From: Hondaea fermentalgiana
Taxonomy: Eukaryota > Sar > Bigyra > Thraustochytrida > Thraustochytriidae
Assembly: GCA_014084085.1 (NCBI GenBank)
Contig: NPFB01000044.1
Span: 44,395 to 108,394 of the forward strand
Direction: 5' to 3'
Length of the DNA stretch: 64,000 nt
Shown: positions 46,501 to 57,237 of the stretch, piece after piece
How positions within the stretch are numbered: the stretch's first letter is position 1
Layout of the letters: the number at the start of each line of letters is the position of its first letter
Notes under the pieces: generated by a model
The model's database searches: none
What the model saw: only the letters and a program-made list of their open reading frames with translations
Told to the model about the DNA's origin: nothing
Position numbers and translations under genes: made by a program

Positions 46501-47436
46501 AAGGCCAGAAATGTCCTCTACACGGGCCCGTTTTGCCGCATCCTCGTGATCCTGATCGAGATCCTGTGGCTGGACGACCTCTGACTGTCCTGTGAGTGGG
46601 AGCTTTAAAAGGCTGGCAAGGTCATCGCCGTTGTCGAGAGCCTGAACGAGACCTTCCAGACCGGACCAAATGGTTTTGAGATTGTTAGACAGCCCAAAGG
46701 AGCGGCGGCGACGCCGCGTCGTGCTGTCGCTAGACTTGCTTCGAGGTCTCCGCACGCTTGCTTTGGGACGCAGCCAGCACAAGTCTAGATGCTTTCCTTG
46801 AGCGGACGTAATTTGCTCCATCAGGGACGCCGTTGGGAGATTCCGGACATCGCGGCCATTCACCTCAACAAGCAGCGAATCTTCAGGTACAAGGTGTTCG
46901 TCGAGCTTGATGGCATGAATGAGACGAGCCCCCACTGGATCGCGGCGATTTTCGTCAGCCACGAGCGCGGGTGCCAGTTTGATGCTCGAAGGTAACATTG
47001 CGCGAAGAGGAATGCGTCGGGATTCGTGCGCATGCGGCGGTTGTTGCGGGCTTTGGGTTGAAGCTTGCTGCGTCTGGAGGTGCCGAGGGGGAAGATTGCC
47101 GCGCTGAAAAGCAGGGGGGACGCGTGAGCCCATATCCAAGCTGCGCGAGCGCACAACCTTGCTTCTGCGTTGATCGTACACAGATCTTCTCTCGCGGCTT
47201 TTATTGACGCCATCGCTTGCGTCGAGGCTGTATTCTTCATCGTCGAGAGCGCTGTTGCATTCGTCTTCGTCGGTGTCCCCATCGCGTCCGCGCTGTTGAT
47301 TGCAGACCCGCATCACAAAGGCATCTTTGGGGAGCGTACCGCTGTCCACCACGGACAATGGAGTGTTTTTAGCTCCGAGCGGGCCGCTTTCCTCTTGTCG
47401 CCGGGATGCCCTGAATGAAGGCCACAGACCGTCCAT
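40549..47436 (-). CDS. Giant coiled-coil protein with N-terminal PDZ-like domain, 2295 residues
   Basis: A single uninterrupted exon. Residues 1-150 are polar and probably disordered. Residues about 155-232 look like a PDZ domain: IKLAPALVAD, GARLIHAIKLDEHLVPED, SLLVEVNGRDVRNLPTASL and MEQITSAQGKHLDLCWL (the LLxVNG and L-x(n)-A/I pattern). From about 330 to 2150 the protein is nearly all heptad coiled coil rich in Glu, Gln, Arg, Leu and Ala. The tail is Ser-rich (SSASLTLSESGVSVAES) and ends in a basic Arg/Gly stretch. No motor or membrane segment is seen. PDZ plus long coil suggests a cytoskeletal or Golgi tether or scaffold (inference). The first ATG (47436) is used. It is divergent from the multi-C2 gene. 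Confidence 0.83.
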   Translation of the reverse strand: MDGLWPSFRASRRQEESGPLGAKNTPLSVVDSGTLPKDAFVMRVCNQQRGRDGDTDEDECNSALDDEEYSLDASDGVNKSRERRSVYDQRRSKVVRSRSLDMGSRVPPAFQRGNLPPRHLQTQQASTQSPQQPPHAHESRRIPLRAMLPSSIKLAPALVADENRRDPVGARLIHAIKLDEHLVPEDSLLVEVNGRDVRNLPTASLMEQITSAQGKHLDLCWLRPKASVRRPRSKSSDSTTRRRRRSFGLSNNLKTIWSGLEGLVQALDNGDDLASLLKLPLTGQSEVVQPQDLDQDHEDAAKRARVEDISGLLEVLASQVRRRNRDAVATANDLRRAKEDNSRLAQRVDAQRELIQQLESGESISSTSNEFALGVSSSEKDKEKVNEQEERKDGTLLEETQRGQAFSAEVAAVERKLAQVTQDLRTATAAKQFFERKVQVMERSLEATEGKLVDLSRANEEFKTQLSQQESRVKEQQSLITNLEAQHKATLNEHLDRVNVEHSRQLKEMVASLEASHDEKTRSATAREETLRAHLDLLQQSVATKDREVGDLKVALQQARARLAQHQDDQRALSRERNDANSEELKLWRRDANQLRKTVEELSLQLRKADQEVVLYKQKFTSAEHELEKAHEALVDVASRQHAASSERVADRKERDALMSRLQEAERRAARSNTDSAQVRMEMEELRHLQAAQLAELEAKYRHNAHDVTAHPASEKKTPRQEDQGWVFECDAMLREDLCAQLLRAQVLAQDRQETCTMLREQVQIVSDELARRADELESLRSQAASEASSKFQAVLSKVESDFEHELKTLHTNLAEKEAALTELRDVLRTKHEELGRLRERHSQALAQVAQERNDWKEELAGVRETASLEQSRASELAVRLDEALRSKEASDTGLHEAQRKVQELLLASSKLEDARVELESLRGAHAKLQDVETKLAQAEADRASSAAESEAARVRAAQAEKDADAARRQLEEAEGLRSGLQRAQSEQQSFTHQIQADLNEQRRVCTRMRRELADAEQALRASRGALDAQEAKERQTRDMINRLVEQLDAAQSEARSGKLAISEHETVVRGLESDIAALHTEVNRLKNGLQDKAHALAHAEQAREHAETSAARALETLEAKVEARDDQLEALEKDLTDSRHALDVAEHARDSYMRARAGDIGSLSRATGRLQMQQRHCREQSVAILENFASELAAALASCARRAQDLEARHLRRVAGLEAALQDAEHRLNAQQQSFNNLSQERQEELIMLREKTAQSKESERAARRELAMAKTALASQKEELRMADERAKASTEMAGRLQTRVEELDDALEEERTTAQRNTIRLECELTRLRDSHEIEDGARRALAQAREDAEEREARLRDLEVEASTLREEKKSLQQRLADARDSTLSAERELEVVQEKLNSEVDQLAEAASAKVALETRLKDAHAHEKQCKLQSDAQIARLQGQVARLRQALEDEQAAASVAASSHHKSDRLEEECERLRTECERLRDALAKSHDLVAAVQARLEEHEDQVEETKRDSLNCQQELHRSLRESENRAAGLASQLQIVKGESEAAQHSLKERIVSLEAETFRLTSEKEDLIAVHDDERFAMTQERDAFRKERSELTSAAEAQGQRLTRLEARCNELEEEAAGYQSSRFESEQTARGAAKEIDILRDQCRLLEDKVTSAEQESLRSSELEDLLKRQQTESARWRKEKEDAQEQYQRQLEDFRASQLSQLEDLRAARQSEQVRYEEVQTKLETMRAELASALEGKSSLEIQVESLQHAVQAGTESQRVSVAEKLALESRCEDLQSKVSACHAQLETAHRESQFSAAERADLSEALESSRHRIAQLEEQFSHLQRQANENALKLSEEADLSARLSSAQKMLQQATEREAELLSELEVYRARSFEEKEQTEALDAEAREFCDVATQASLQDEPPSSEKATSSDAVTQTLQQASSVEKETVSGGCQTDDLDLVAPEELKRMRELHKQELADFLARVQEEIVEERERQELEQLVHRAQIDKDRAHLEGLVARQAEELDVLRAEKQQWRSQTAGRVRNQAQQTDAAAQQAEMGAATPVSDAVVSEYDRLLLYEENPDLNETLSELETTKAVLEASNSQLASFRARETETMFQTELLKSALESAQSRIRALENRRGASLQQELSTSSSSPSQASSRREDELHEEVIIWRSVAERDAKRCAALMDAVARESDRASRLEEALARRERHGGQYASIASSSASLTLSESGVSVAESATLHDELETLASDMNETLQALGSSGVSNRMVSSSRRHNGRTTTSSARSISVGRGGAYQHWR

Positions 47437-47514
47437 ACTTGGGAGGGAGGGGGATCTCGTTGATAATTTGATAAGGATGCGGCAACTGAGGTCACCAAAC
47501 CTTGACTGCCCGAT

Positions 47515-47539
47515 CGGTCGGTCGGTCGGTCGGTCGGTC
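47515..47539. repeat. CGGT tetranucleotide microsatellite
   Basis: About six perfect CGGT units, about 80 bp upstream of the start of the PDZ/coiled-coil gene, probably in its promoter or leader. Confidence 0.9.
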
Positions 47540-48180
47540 AGTCTGGCTGACAGTCACACGGACAGGCAGAGAGACCTACAGACAGCTAGTCTGACGAAGT
47601 GCCAAACGGGCACGACCGCTTATGCCTGCTGAAGATCCGCTTCCACACCGCAAGACCTCCCTCAAATCGAACGTCAACCCCAACAAGGCTCCTTTCGAGG
47701 CCCGCGGCAAAGCCCCCGTCGCAGCGCTTTTGTCACGAGTCCCCGTCGACCGGTGTCCCGTGCTGCTCGCTTCTGGCGCACCAGATCCTGCGGACTGTCT
47801 CTCTTCTCGCGTCCGAGCCTCGCTCTCCGGCGTCTGCAGCGCGCCGCCGCCGCCGCCCCGCCGTCGAGGCCTCCGGGCCGAGTTCTCGGCGCCGCGCTCC
47901 GCGCCCTCGTCGTTGGCTTTTGCTTTCTCGCCTTGCCGACGACAGACAGTCTGCCTGCCTGTGTCTGTCTGTTATCGACTCGACCTACTCGATCGTGGAG
48001 CGGGCGAGCGGTTACGGGCGTTGGGTTTCGCGCGGTTTCGCCCCGTCGTCCTCGCAGGCTGCTCTCTCTTCCCTTTCCTTTCTAACATTCATCAAACCAT
48101 TCAAACCAACTTCGAGAAGCAGGCAGGCTGCTTTCGATTGTTTCCTTCTTCCTTTGCTCTCCTTTCCTTCCTTTCCTTTC

Positions 48181-48250
48181 CTCTTCTTTTCTTTTCTTTT
48201 CTTTTCTTTTCTTTTCTTTTCTTTTCTTTTCTTTTCCTTTCTTTTCGTTT
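48181..48250. repeat. CTTTT pentanucleotide polypyrimidine tract
   Basis: About 70 bp of almost pure C/T, mostly perfect CTTTT units, part of a longer pyrimidine-rich run from 48140. It lies about 330 bp upstream of the multi-C2 start. Such mirror-like polypyrimidine tracts can form triplex DNA and often vary in length. Confidence 0.9.
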
Positions 48251-48576
48251 CTAATCTAGTCTGAGGCTGTTTTCAAATCCGAGGCGAGCTTCGAGCAGGC
48301 GAGGAGTCCGCGCGGAACTGCAAAACTCTTTCCGCGCGCGAGGCCGGGGCGCACGCGCAAGGAGAGGGAGAGGGACGCTCCGAGGGACGGGGCCCAAAGG
48401 CGAGCCGCCCCGGGTCCGGTCGCTCGCGAGGCCGGCCTGCGCGCTCGGCTTGCTTGGCATTGCTGGGGTTCGTTCAATTCGTTTCCTACGAGCTTGCGGG
48501 CGAGCGAGCGTCAGCTCGCTCGACCGACCTCGAGCGTTACCACGGTCGCGGTCGCGCGCAAGACCTGGGCTGGAGC

Positions 48577-51500
48577 ATGTCGGGCGAAGGCTTCGCGGCG
48601 GCGGCAGCGACGGCAATGTCTACGGCATCAGAATCCGAGGCGAAGAGCCACCAACGTGCAGAGGACGAGGAGGAGGACGACAACGAAGAGGATCTCGAGG
48701 GGGACGAAGATTTCGAGCACAATTATAGACCAATGACGGACTCTCTTCAGCCTCCGCAGAGCCGCTGGCGCCTAGTCGTGCGCTTGCGCGGCCTACGCGG
48801 CCTAAATCACGAACTGGTTGGGCGTCAAGTCTTTTGCAAACTCTCACTGAACAGTGCACTGCACAGGACGGCGGTAAGCAAGGTCGTCGAAGAAGAAAGC
48901 GGTACGTTTCTACTTTTCGCATGGTCCTTCAAAGAATAGAAAATCGATCGATACACCCAATCCAGCAGCATCATTTTTGCACACTTTGCAATATGGGGCT
49001 TGAGAGACTGACAAACTCACTTGAAAAACAGGGGATGGCATTGTGACATTTGTAGGACAAACCTTTCGAGATTGGCCTTTATCACGCCCCTCGCAACTTA
49101 GTTTCGAAGATCTTCTCGTTGTTCGCGTCAAACAGCAAACGCACAGACTTTCCTTTTCGGCTCCCGTTGGAGTTATCTCCATCGCCGTGCGCTCTGTCTC
49201 CGAGCTTGGCACCGCCGATGGCAAGGTGTGGTTCCCTTTGGCCCCTTACGAAAAAATGAAAACTGCGCAAGGCGAAATCTGTCTGAGCATGTATTGGGTC
49301 CGAGACGTCGCGGAAGAGGCGCTCTCCCCGCTCGAGCAGCGCCATCTCGATGAAGGGGCCAATCTCGAGGAGCCGCTCTCTGGGCAGTCGCAGCGATCAC
49401 ATCGCTCATCCAGGTCGAGCAAGAGCCTTGCTGGTCTCTCGATTCCCATTCCCGTTCTACATTCGCCAAAGTTCTCGCGATTAAAAAGCGCTCTTTCGAG
49501 GCCTCACAAGACGCAAGAGGCGCTTGTCCGGTCTGGGGCCACTGCGTCGGGCCTTGACCTCGATTCACCAGGTGTGATTCTTGAGGGCGAATGGCGGGAT
49601 TATCCACTAATGGATGACGAAATTGATCAAATGGACGAAGAAGCAGATGCTCTGGTCTTTCAGGCACCAGACATGGCCCTCGATGGCCCACGAACGCGAA
49701 ATCTTGTCATCTCGAATGATTTGACGCACCAAAAGAGCGAACATGTCGTCCTTGGGCCGCCTTCAACGATAGACGCTGCGAGCGAGAGAGGTAGACTCAG
49801 TTCTCTGGGGAGCATCGAAGGCTTTTCTACGCCTCCTGCACAGATTGCTGGAAGTCGGCGGCCCGCGCTCCTCGTCGAGATTATCGAGGGTCGTGGCCTT
49901 CTCGCAGCTGACATGAACGGCTTATCTGACCCATACTGCGTCATTCGTCTCAAGAATGCAAAACGCAAGACCAAGGTGGTCTCCAAAAGTCTAACGCCCT
50001 TTTGGGGCGAGACATTTGTTTTCGGAGGCGATGAGAACCCGAAGGAACTTATTTCTTTGGATGACCTCGTCACAGTTGTCGTCAAGGATCACGACGTTGT
50101 CGGCTTCGACGACGATCTTGGACGCATCGAACTGCCACTCTGGGCAATTGTGTCGCACCATCATAACGAAGAAGACGAGTACGAAGATGAGATCAATGAC
50201 AGTAGCGATGATGATGACGATGACGATGATGATGATGACGATGCAGAAGAAGAGGTGGACGCCTATGATTTCAACGAGGATAGCGACCAGGGTTCCGAGA
50301 ACCGTCGTCAATCAAATTCCTCGGAGACCCAGCAACCCATTCCCACAGCTTTGCCTGGTGCGCGTCTTGCCGCGCGACTCCGAAATGAGGGCCAGGAAGG
50401 CGACAGAAGCGAACCAAACTCGGGCAATCTCCCCTCACCACCACCCGTGAAACCCGACAGTCCACGCTCAGTCTTTTCATCGGGTTCCGGCCGATCGCTC
50501 AAGTCGCATCGGTCAACGCGGTCACTTTTCAATCTTGGCTCGATTACAAAGACTACTCCGAAAGATGGAGCCAACAGTTCGACGAAACCAAAAAAAGTCC
50601 ACGCTCGCTTCCGACGATTTCAGTCGATCAATGCGCAGATTGTCAACACGAAGCCGAAATGGTTCTCGCTGCAATGCAGCCCTGGAATGACGACGGTTCG
50701 TGGCGAAATCAAGATTCGACTCTCCTATTTTGCTGGCTCTGCGGAGGAAGACACCCTCAAGGACTTTGAAAAAATTGCAAGGCTCCCAACACGAGAGCTG
50801 AACCTCAAGGGGTCTGTGATGCATATGCTTTCGCGCGACTCGCAGCTGGATGAGAGCCTGGAACAATACGGTACGCGATCTGCCCGATACGCAACGGCGC
50901 ACACTATTTTGCACGTGGAAGTGATTCAAGCCCGAAACATCATCGCCGCGGACGCAAATGGCAAAAGTGACCCGTACGCTATTGTTACTGTGCGCAACAC
51001 TTCTATGCGCACGGGCATTCAAAAGCGGACCCTTAACCCTGTGTGGAAGCGCACGTTCGAGTTTGGCAAAGGACAAGAAATTATTACAGAGACGGACGAG
51101 ATTATCATTGCCGTCAAAGACCATGACAGGCTCTTGCGCGACGACGATCTCGGCTACGTCGCAATCCCCTTTTGGAGCTTTCTAGGCTGCGAGAGCGGGC
51201 CCGAGTGGTACTCTCTCAAGCTGAAAAAGAGCATTCCCAAGTACAACAAGAGCAATGAGACCTTGTCGAGTCAGATCCGCGACCAAGCAATGCAAAATCT
51301 TGGCGAGATCCAAGTTCACATTACCTTTTCGGTCTCGAATCCGACCGTCGAACGCCCAATTAGCAACCTACAGGACCCTCGCAGGCGCCTGTTGCACATG
51401 GGATCATCTACGCGCGACGTTCTCGACACGGTGGCGCAGTCGAAACAGGCTCAGTACAAGTCATACAATGGTAGAGTTTGGTTCTTCAAGATGCGTATTC

Positions 51501-54500
51501 ACGTCATTGGCGCCAGCGGTCTAGGTGAAGATGGCGTAGGCGACGGCTCAAATCCAACCTTTGTGACCATCACTTGCGGCCAAGAAGAGACCAAGCGCAC
51601 CAAGTTGATCAAGGGAACGTCCAATCCAGTTTACAAGGAGCGCTTTGAGTTCTCCAAGTCTGCTGTACCGGGTGCACTTGGGCTCTGCCGCCAGGACCGT
51701 ATTCTTTTGACTGTACGTACGCCAGCGTCTGGAGGAACCACTGGTGAACGTGAGCGTACGGGGTCCGCCAAGACGGAAGCGGGCAACGACAAGCTCGGGG
51801 GACGCGTCATCGCGCTCACCACCATTGATGTCGGCTTTCTTATGGATAAGATGGGCTATATCGATCGCGACGGCAAGCAGGTGCACGCATGGTTCGAGCT
51901 TGATCACCCAAACGCCAAACCGTCGAGTCCCGCGGCGACCTTTAAAAACTCATTCTCCGAGAACGGAGTGGGCGGGTCGGGCCGGAGTCAGCGCCGCGAC
52001 AAGAGTTCACGAAAGCTCACACCTCGACTCCGCCTCGCCATCGAGTTGCATCCCATCGCAGAAACGCGCCTCATGCCCCGAGAAAAACTTCTCGTACGTA
52101 TCAATCGAGCGAAAGGACTCGACGAGTCCTCCCGCCAAACCACGCACCGCAACATATTCATTCGCGCTATTGTGGCCTCCAATCAAAAGGAGACCAGCCT
52201 CTGCAAAATGTTTCACGGCCACGCAGTCGTCCACGAGGAGCTCTACTTTTCGTCGCTCGACCCATTCGAGCTGCAAGAGAGTCTTCACTTGTTTGTGTGT
52301 CTCGAGAACACTGGCGAGCCCATCGCGCACTTTAGCTATCCTTTGGAGGAAATTCGCAAACAACCAGATGCAGCCATTCAAGGCTGGTTCATGCTCGACT
52401 TTATTTCTGATGACTATCGCTCGCGCATGGAGCGGAGCCGACCTGCCGCCGGTTCGATGCACCGTGAGGACTTTGCACGTCTCAGCGTCGATGAAGCCGA
52501 GATTCACCTCTCCATTCGTCTGGTTAATGTCATGGAATTCCTTCAGCCGACGCTGGGTACGGTAGAGATGAGCTTGCTCAAGCTGAAAATGGACACAAAC
52601 GACTTTAACTATAATCTGCGCTGCGTTGTCAAGTACGGCGAGAAGCAGATGCTCACGCAAACCTTTCCGGGCGTCGTCAACGTCACCTTTGACCCCGACG
52701 ACTGCTACTTTCGCTTTCCCGTTCGCGACATGTTCACGCCCATCAAGATCGAAGTCTGGAATGTGCCTGTGCAAGGTCTCAACACCAACTCGCGACCGCT
52801 AAAACTCATGGGTAGCGCTTCGGTAGGTCTCAATGATCTCATCGAGCTCGAGGCAAGCGCGGTCTTCAATCACCCGCATCTGGCCGAGCCGGCTCGCCTC
52901 GAGCCCATCAAGCTCGTCATCAAGGATGGCAAGGACAAGAAGCAAGGCAGTCTGCGTCTGGCAATGCACTTCCAGGAGAATCTGCTCAACGGAAGTCTCT
53001 CCACGCACGCTAATCCAAGCAAGCACAGCACCAAAGCATTTTCTGTCGCGAACATGCGACATGAAATGCAGCGCTCCGAGACCATCTTCAAAGGTGTCAT
53101 GAGCGTCTTCGGCGCAATGAACTATGTGCTCAACTGGAAAAATCCACCTACCAGCGCTCTTAGTCTCGCGATCCTCGTTCTCTCTTGTGTTCTGGAGTTC
53201 TGGACGTCTCGTGTCTTGGCGGTCTTCCCGCTAGTGATGCTCATCTACATTATCAAACAACACTCGGACAGAACCTACGGCCGCTTCGCATCGAAGCTTT
53301 TACAAAAATCTGGCGTGGGCGAGGAAGATACAAAGGCCCGACTTTTGGTCACCGTAATTGCCGGTCGCAACCTTATCGCCATGGATAGCACGGGAACATC
53401 TGACCCCATGGTTCACGTGTCCCTCGTCACCGTGCCGAGAAGCAAACCCGTAGAGAAGAAGTTGGGTCGAACCCGCACCGTATACAAGACGCTCAAGCCG
53501 GATTGGAGCGGTTCGATCATTGGATTTAAGGCGAACCAAGGATCCTCGCTCATTCAATGGCGGAGTTCGCGCGACGGAACTCGTGTGCCTGCCATCGAGA
53601 CCTTTGTCAGCCGCGAGATTCTTTCCAAACCAGAATTGCAACTTCACATTGTGGGGACACGCAACGTCACGCGCGACAAACTGCCCAATTCTCTTCACAA
53701 GCTGGACACAGGCTTCCAGGTGACTGCGCGGGTTGTCCCATTTGCACTCTTGCATGCACAGCGGCACGCGCTTCAGTCGGCGCGCAGCAAGAGCGACGCT
53801 CTTGGTGCATCCGGGTCCGGCAGGTCTCGGCGCAAGTCCTCGGCGCTACGATACCGCCGAACAGCCGCACGCCGTAGATCTTCCGACACGTCAACGATCG
53901 ACGAGATTGATGCGTTTCAAGATTGTATCGAGGCAGCTGAAAATTCAGATGCAGAATCTATAGACAGAACAAGGATGCATAGCCTGAGCAGCGAAGCAAT
54001 ATCGATGACAAGCTCGATTGCATCGAGCATGGGTGTGCCACACGACCTCTACCGCGGCATGTCCATTAGCGATACCATGAATAAGGAGCAAAAGCGCCTC
54101 GCCGCGGAGCTCAGCTGGCTCCCAGGCGCGCATCAGCTTGATTCGGAGGGCGCAATTGCAAGACAGGAGCTGCTAAAGGAGGAGACGGCTTACTCGCCCC
54201 TTGACAAGAAGCTTTTGCATGACATTATCTTGCAACAAGAGTCACAGCTGCCTGCTGCCATCTCGACGCGGGTCGCTCGTGCGTTCTTGAACCCAATGTG
54301 GAACGAGCAGCTCCGCATCGGACATGACGTCCGTGTGGACCCGGGCGATGCTCTCGTTCTTACCTTTCGATCGACTTCCAATCCTGAGCGCTCGAAATCT
54401 GGGAGCATGAAAGATGTGTCGTATGCTTTTATTCCGCTCAAGCTTCTTGCAGACGCGGGAAGCGACGTGAGCGTCAATCAGTGGTTTCCACTCGAAGTCT

Positions 54501-56692
54501 TCGCGGAAGAACAAAGCCCTTCGCCCCAAGCGGTGCCTCCTAGCAGCGGCATCCAGGCAGAGGAGTTCGGTGACGACAACATGAAAGAGGGTGACGGCGG
54601 CCTCACGCGCTGGAGTAAGGCCGGTGACATCTTGCTCTCTCTCACCTTGCGCGGCATTCAGGAAAGCTTCCGAGATCCAAAAATTATGACCGAGGGTCTC
54701 TCCGCAAGCGGTTTGCAAGCGACTTCTGTCGCGGAGGCAAGAACTCCGACGCGCTCGTCTTCGGGACGAGTGAGAAGCGGCCGGTTCTCTTCGGGCGCAG
54801 GGACTGGGGGTAGTAGCGATGACTACGATTTTGATTCCGATGAGGACGCAATGGAAGTGACGACAGCTCAAGAGCACGTCACGTCTTCCGAACCATGGAG
54901 CAACATGGAGACGACCCTTGTGTTCGATGTCTTTGATGAGGACAACTACACGCATCGTGACTTTATCGGACGCGCAAGCATTCCACTGTCCTTAATCATT
55001 GCTGATGACAGTGCCAACGAACAACCCATCGTGGAAAAGTGGATCCCACTCGGTCTGCGTTTCGACAGTAGCAAAGCGGACCGCCAGCTTTGGTCTTGCG
55101 CGCAAGGTCGTCGTTATTCGACTACGTCGCGAGCGCGCAGCTCCAAGACTGTCGCGCGCGTTTCTCGTGGACCACGAACTTCGCTCTCGAGCTCCATCTT
55201 CAAAACGCCGCTGTCAAAGCTTCTCAGAGCTCAAGCCGGCAAATCGAAAACCGCAGATGCGGAAGACGAAGCATCATATGCGGCGGAAGACGATGGCGCT
55301 GATGGCCTTGAAATTGCCTCGCGTATCAGCGAAGAAAGGTCGCGCAGGGTTTCTTCTGAGGGAAGCGAGTCGCCGATGCACATTGAGTCGTACGCATCTC
55401 TCGACTCTGTGCTGCAGCGAACGGACTCGGACGCCAAATCGGAGTTTGACAGCGGGACGTCTGTAGTCGAAGACGAGGAACCACGTCAAATGACCAGGGC
55501 CAACACGGATCTCGGTTTTCACTGGCAGCAAGAAGGCCCCCCCTTTGGGGAGATATTGGTGCGTGCTCAGCTGATGCTTCCCGATCCCGGCGCCGAGGAG
55601 GCCTACAGAGCGACACAGGAAGCCAAGAAGGCAGACAAAGGAGGCCTGATCGAGCAGTCGCGTGTGGTCTTTAAGAACCTGCAAATCTTCCAGGATAATC
55701 TCTTTGCAATCAACAATACGATGGAGCAGCTCAAGAATCTCTTCAATTGGACTCACCCTCGTAAAACGCACTTTATGATGAAGGTTACGGCCGCGCTGCT
55801 GGTGCTCTTCGTCCTTGTGCCATCGCGTTACATTGTTCTCTTTGTCGGCATCTTTCTCTTTACAGAGAGGTTTCGGCCGCTCGGCGTGATGGTCGTGAAA
55901 TTCAAGCACATTATGGCCCTCGTGCCAACAAACGATGATCTCGTGGAGCTGTACACGAATGGGCCGTTGCTCGGCGCCCTGGGTTACTCCAAGGGCGGGT
56001 CGGCAAACGACTATATGTCAGACAACAACCGCGTGGAAAGCGCCGAAGGTCAGAAGAAGCCGGGAAATGTCTTTTTGCAGAACGTTCGTGAAAAGTACAT
56101 GAACTTTGGGGGAATAAGAAATCAAGTACTCCAGAACCGCGCTCGAGAAGCCCAGGAAAGCAAGTACATCATCTCCGAGTCGGACTGCAAGGCGTTTGGT
56201 CACCTGCGCATTCTTCAGCGGGCCCGTAGCAAACAATGGCGTCGCTTTTATTTTGCGATCGCGCACCACCAGCTTCTCTACTGGTTAGAGAAGGGCGATA
56301 TGCTTGCGCGCGTGGCGCAGGGGGGCTTTGGTGAACTCGTTGAGGTGTCCCCGGTGCTGCCTGATTCAGCGGATGCCCAGTACTTGCGAAAAAAGGGGGT
56401 CTCTGGCGGAACGCTTGACTGCACGATTGTTATCGAGCATCCTGAGCGCTACAAGCTGCGTTCAGAGGACGCGCGGGGAGATACAGGGTCTTTGGACAAC
56501 GAGGGAGATGATATTTTGTCTCATACGAGCAAAACGCTCGCTGATATGAAGCAGAACCAGCTCGGAAAGCGTGTTCGGACCTATCTTGTGGCCAACAATA
56601 TTGACAAACGGGACTTTTGGATTCAGAATCTGCGGACGCATTGCCTTCAAAACACGAATTTGACAAAGTCTAAGATTGTCGGCATGCTCTAG
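48577..56692 (+). CDS. Giant multi-C2 domain membrane protein with C-terminal PH domain, two exons
   Basis: Exons 48577-48901 and 49032-56692 give 2661 residues. The intron (130 nt, GTACGT...CAG) joins EEESG to DGIVTFVGQTFRDWP and completes a first C2-like domain. Further C2 domains: about 49855-50160 (LLVEIIEGRGLLAADMNGLSDPYC), 50905-51190 (ARNIIAADANGKSDPYAIVT, DHDRLLRDDDLG), 51485-51720, 52090-52330, 52555-52850 (weak, no calcium residues) and 53330-53540 (GRNLIAMDSTGTSDPM). At least three keep the Asp pattern for calcium binding. Hydrophobic hairpins lie at about 53155-53260 and 55775-55875. A PH domain covers about 56190-56640 (FGHLRILQRARSKQWRRFYF ... FWIQNLRTHC). Linkers hold a long Asp run (50200-50250) and Ser/Arg stretches. 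The layout recalls MCTPs or extended synaptotagmins, proteins of membrane contact sites, but matches none. Confidence 0.87.
48902..49031 (+). other. Spliceosomal intron in the multi-C2 gene
   Basis: 130 nt, donor GTACGT, likely branch ACTGAC at 49007-49012, acceptor AACAG. Phase 1; joins exon frames so that GGG (Gly) spans the junction. Without splicing exon 1 stops at 48939. Confidence 0.85.
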
Positions 56693-57237
56693 GCCCGTCC
56701 ACCCCAGGGGAGGGGGGGGGGGCGCCCATCACCACGAAATAATGCGTCTTTCTTTGGTCCGTTTTCTCCGTGTATACCGTAATCAGTGGCAAGGTTGGGT
56801 CGTGTCTGTGTATCTCCTTTGCAAAAGTGCGTCAGGAACATTCTCTTTCAGTATACTCGCTTTCACTTCTCATCTAGGTCATTGAAAACATCTCTTTCGT
56901 AATAACAAGTTTTCGGAGATTCTTAAGGCCCGGATTTGCTGTGCACAGACATTCGCAATTGCAAGCAGTTGCATGATTGAACAAAAGCTGCTCCGATGAC
57001 ATATCGGGTGCAAACTATCTCGACTTATAGGGCTCGATCTAAACAGAAGAATCTGTGGACTCATCGCCCTCCCTTTGAAGACTTAATCGGCTCGCAAATG
57101 GCAGTAAGTGCTGTCGGCGGGCTCAAGTCGAAGTCGTTCATCTTTCCGATGGAACACTCATTAACATGCCTTCCTCCTCACGTGCGCGTGTGAGTGCGCA
57201 TCCGTGTGTCCGTGCGTGCGTGAAGCTTCCGTCTTAC
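56693..57237. other. Intergenic between convergent multi-C2 and p115 genes
   Basis: 545 bp with a run of 11 G at about 56712-56722 just past the C2 stop codon, and CGTGCGTGCGTG-like repeats near 57205. Two 3' UTRs expected; no gene seen. Confidence 0.6.

Larger units (their letters stand above)
47437..48576. other. Divergent intergenic region with two microsatellites
   Basis: 1.14 kb between outward-facing starts of the PDZ/coil and multi-C2 genes. It contains CGGT and CTTTT repeats (listed separately) and GC-rich DNA at 47680-48060 and 48290-48570 that is open in several frames without a domain. Promoters and 5' leaders of both genes are expected here. Confidence 0.6.

Noticed and set aside
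56712..56722. Run of 11 G after the multi-C2 stop as a possible frameshift site
   Set aside because: It lies outside the coding region; the PH domain and stop upstream are intact.
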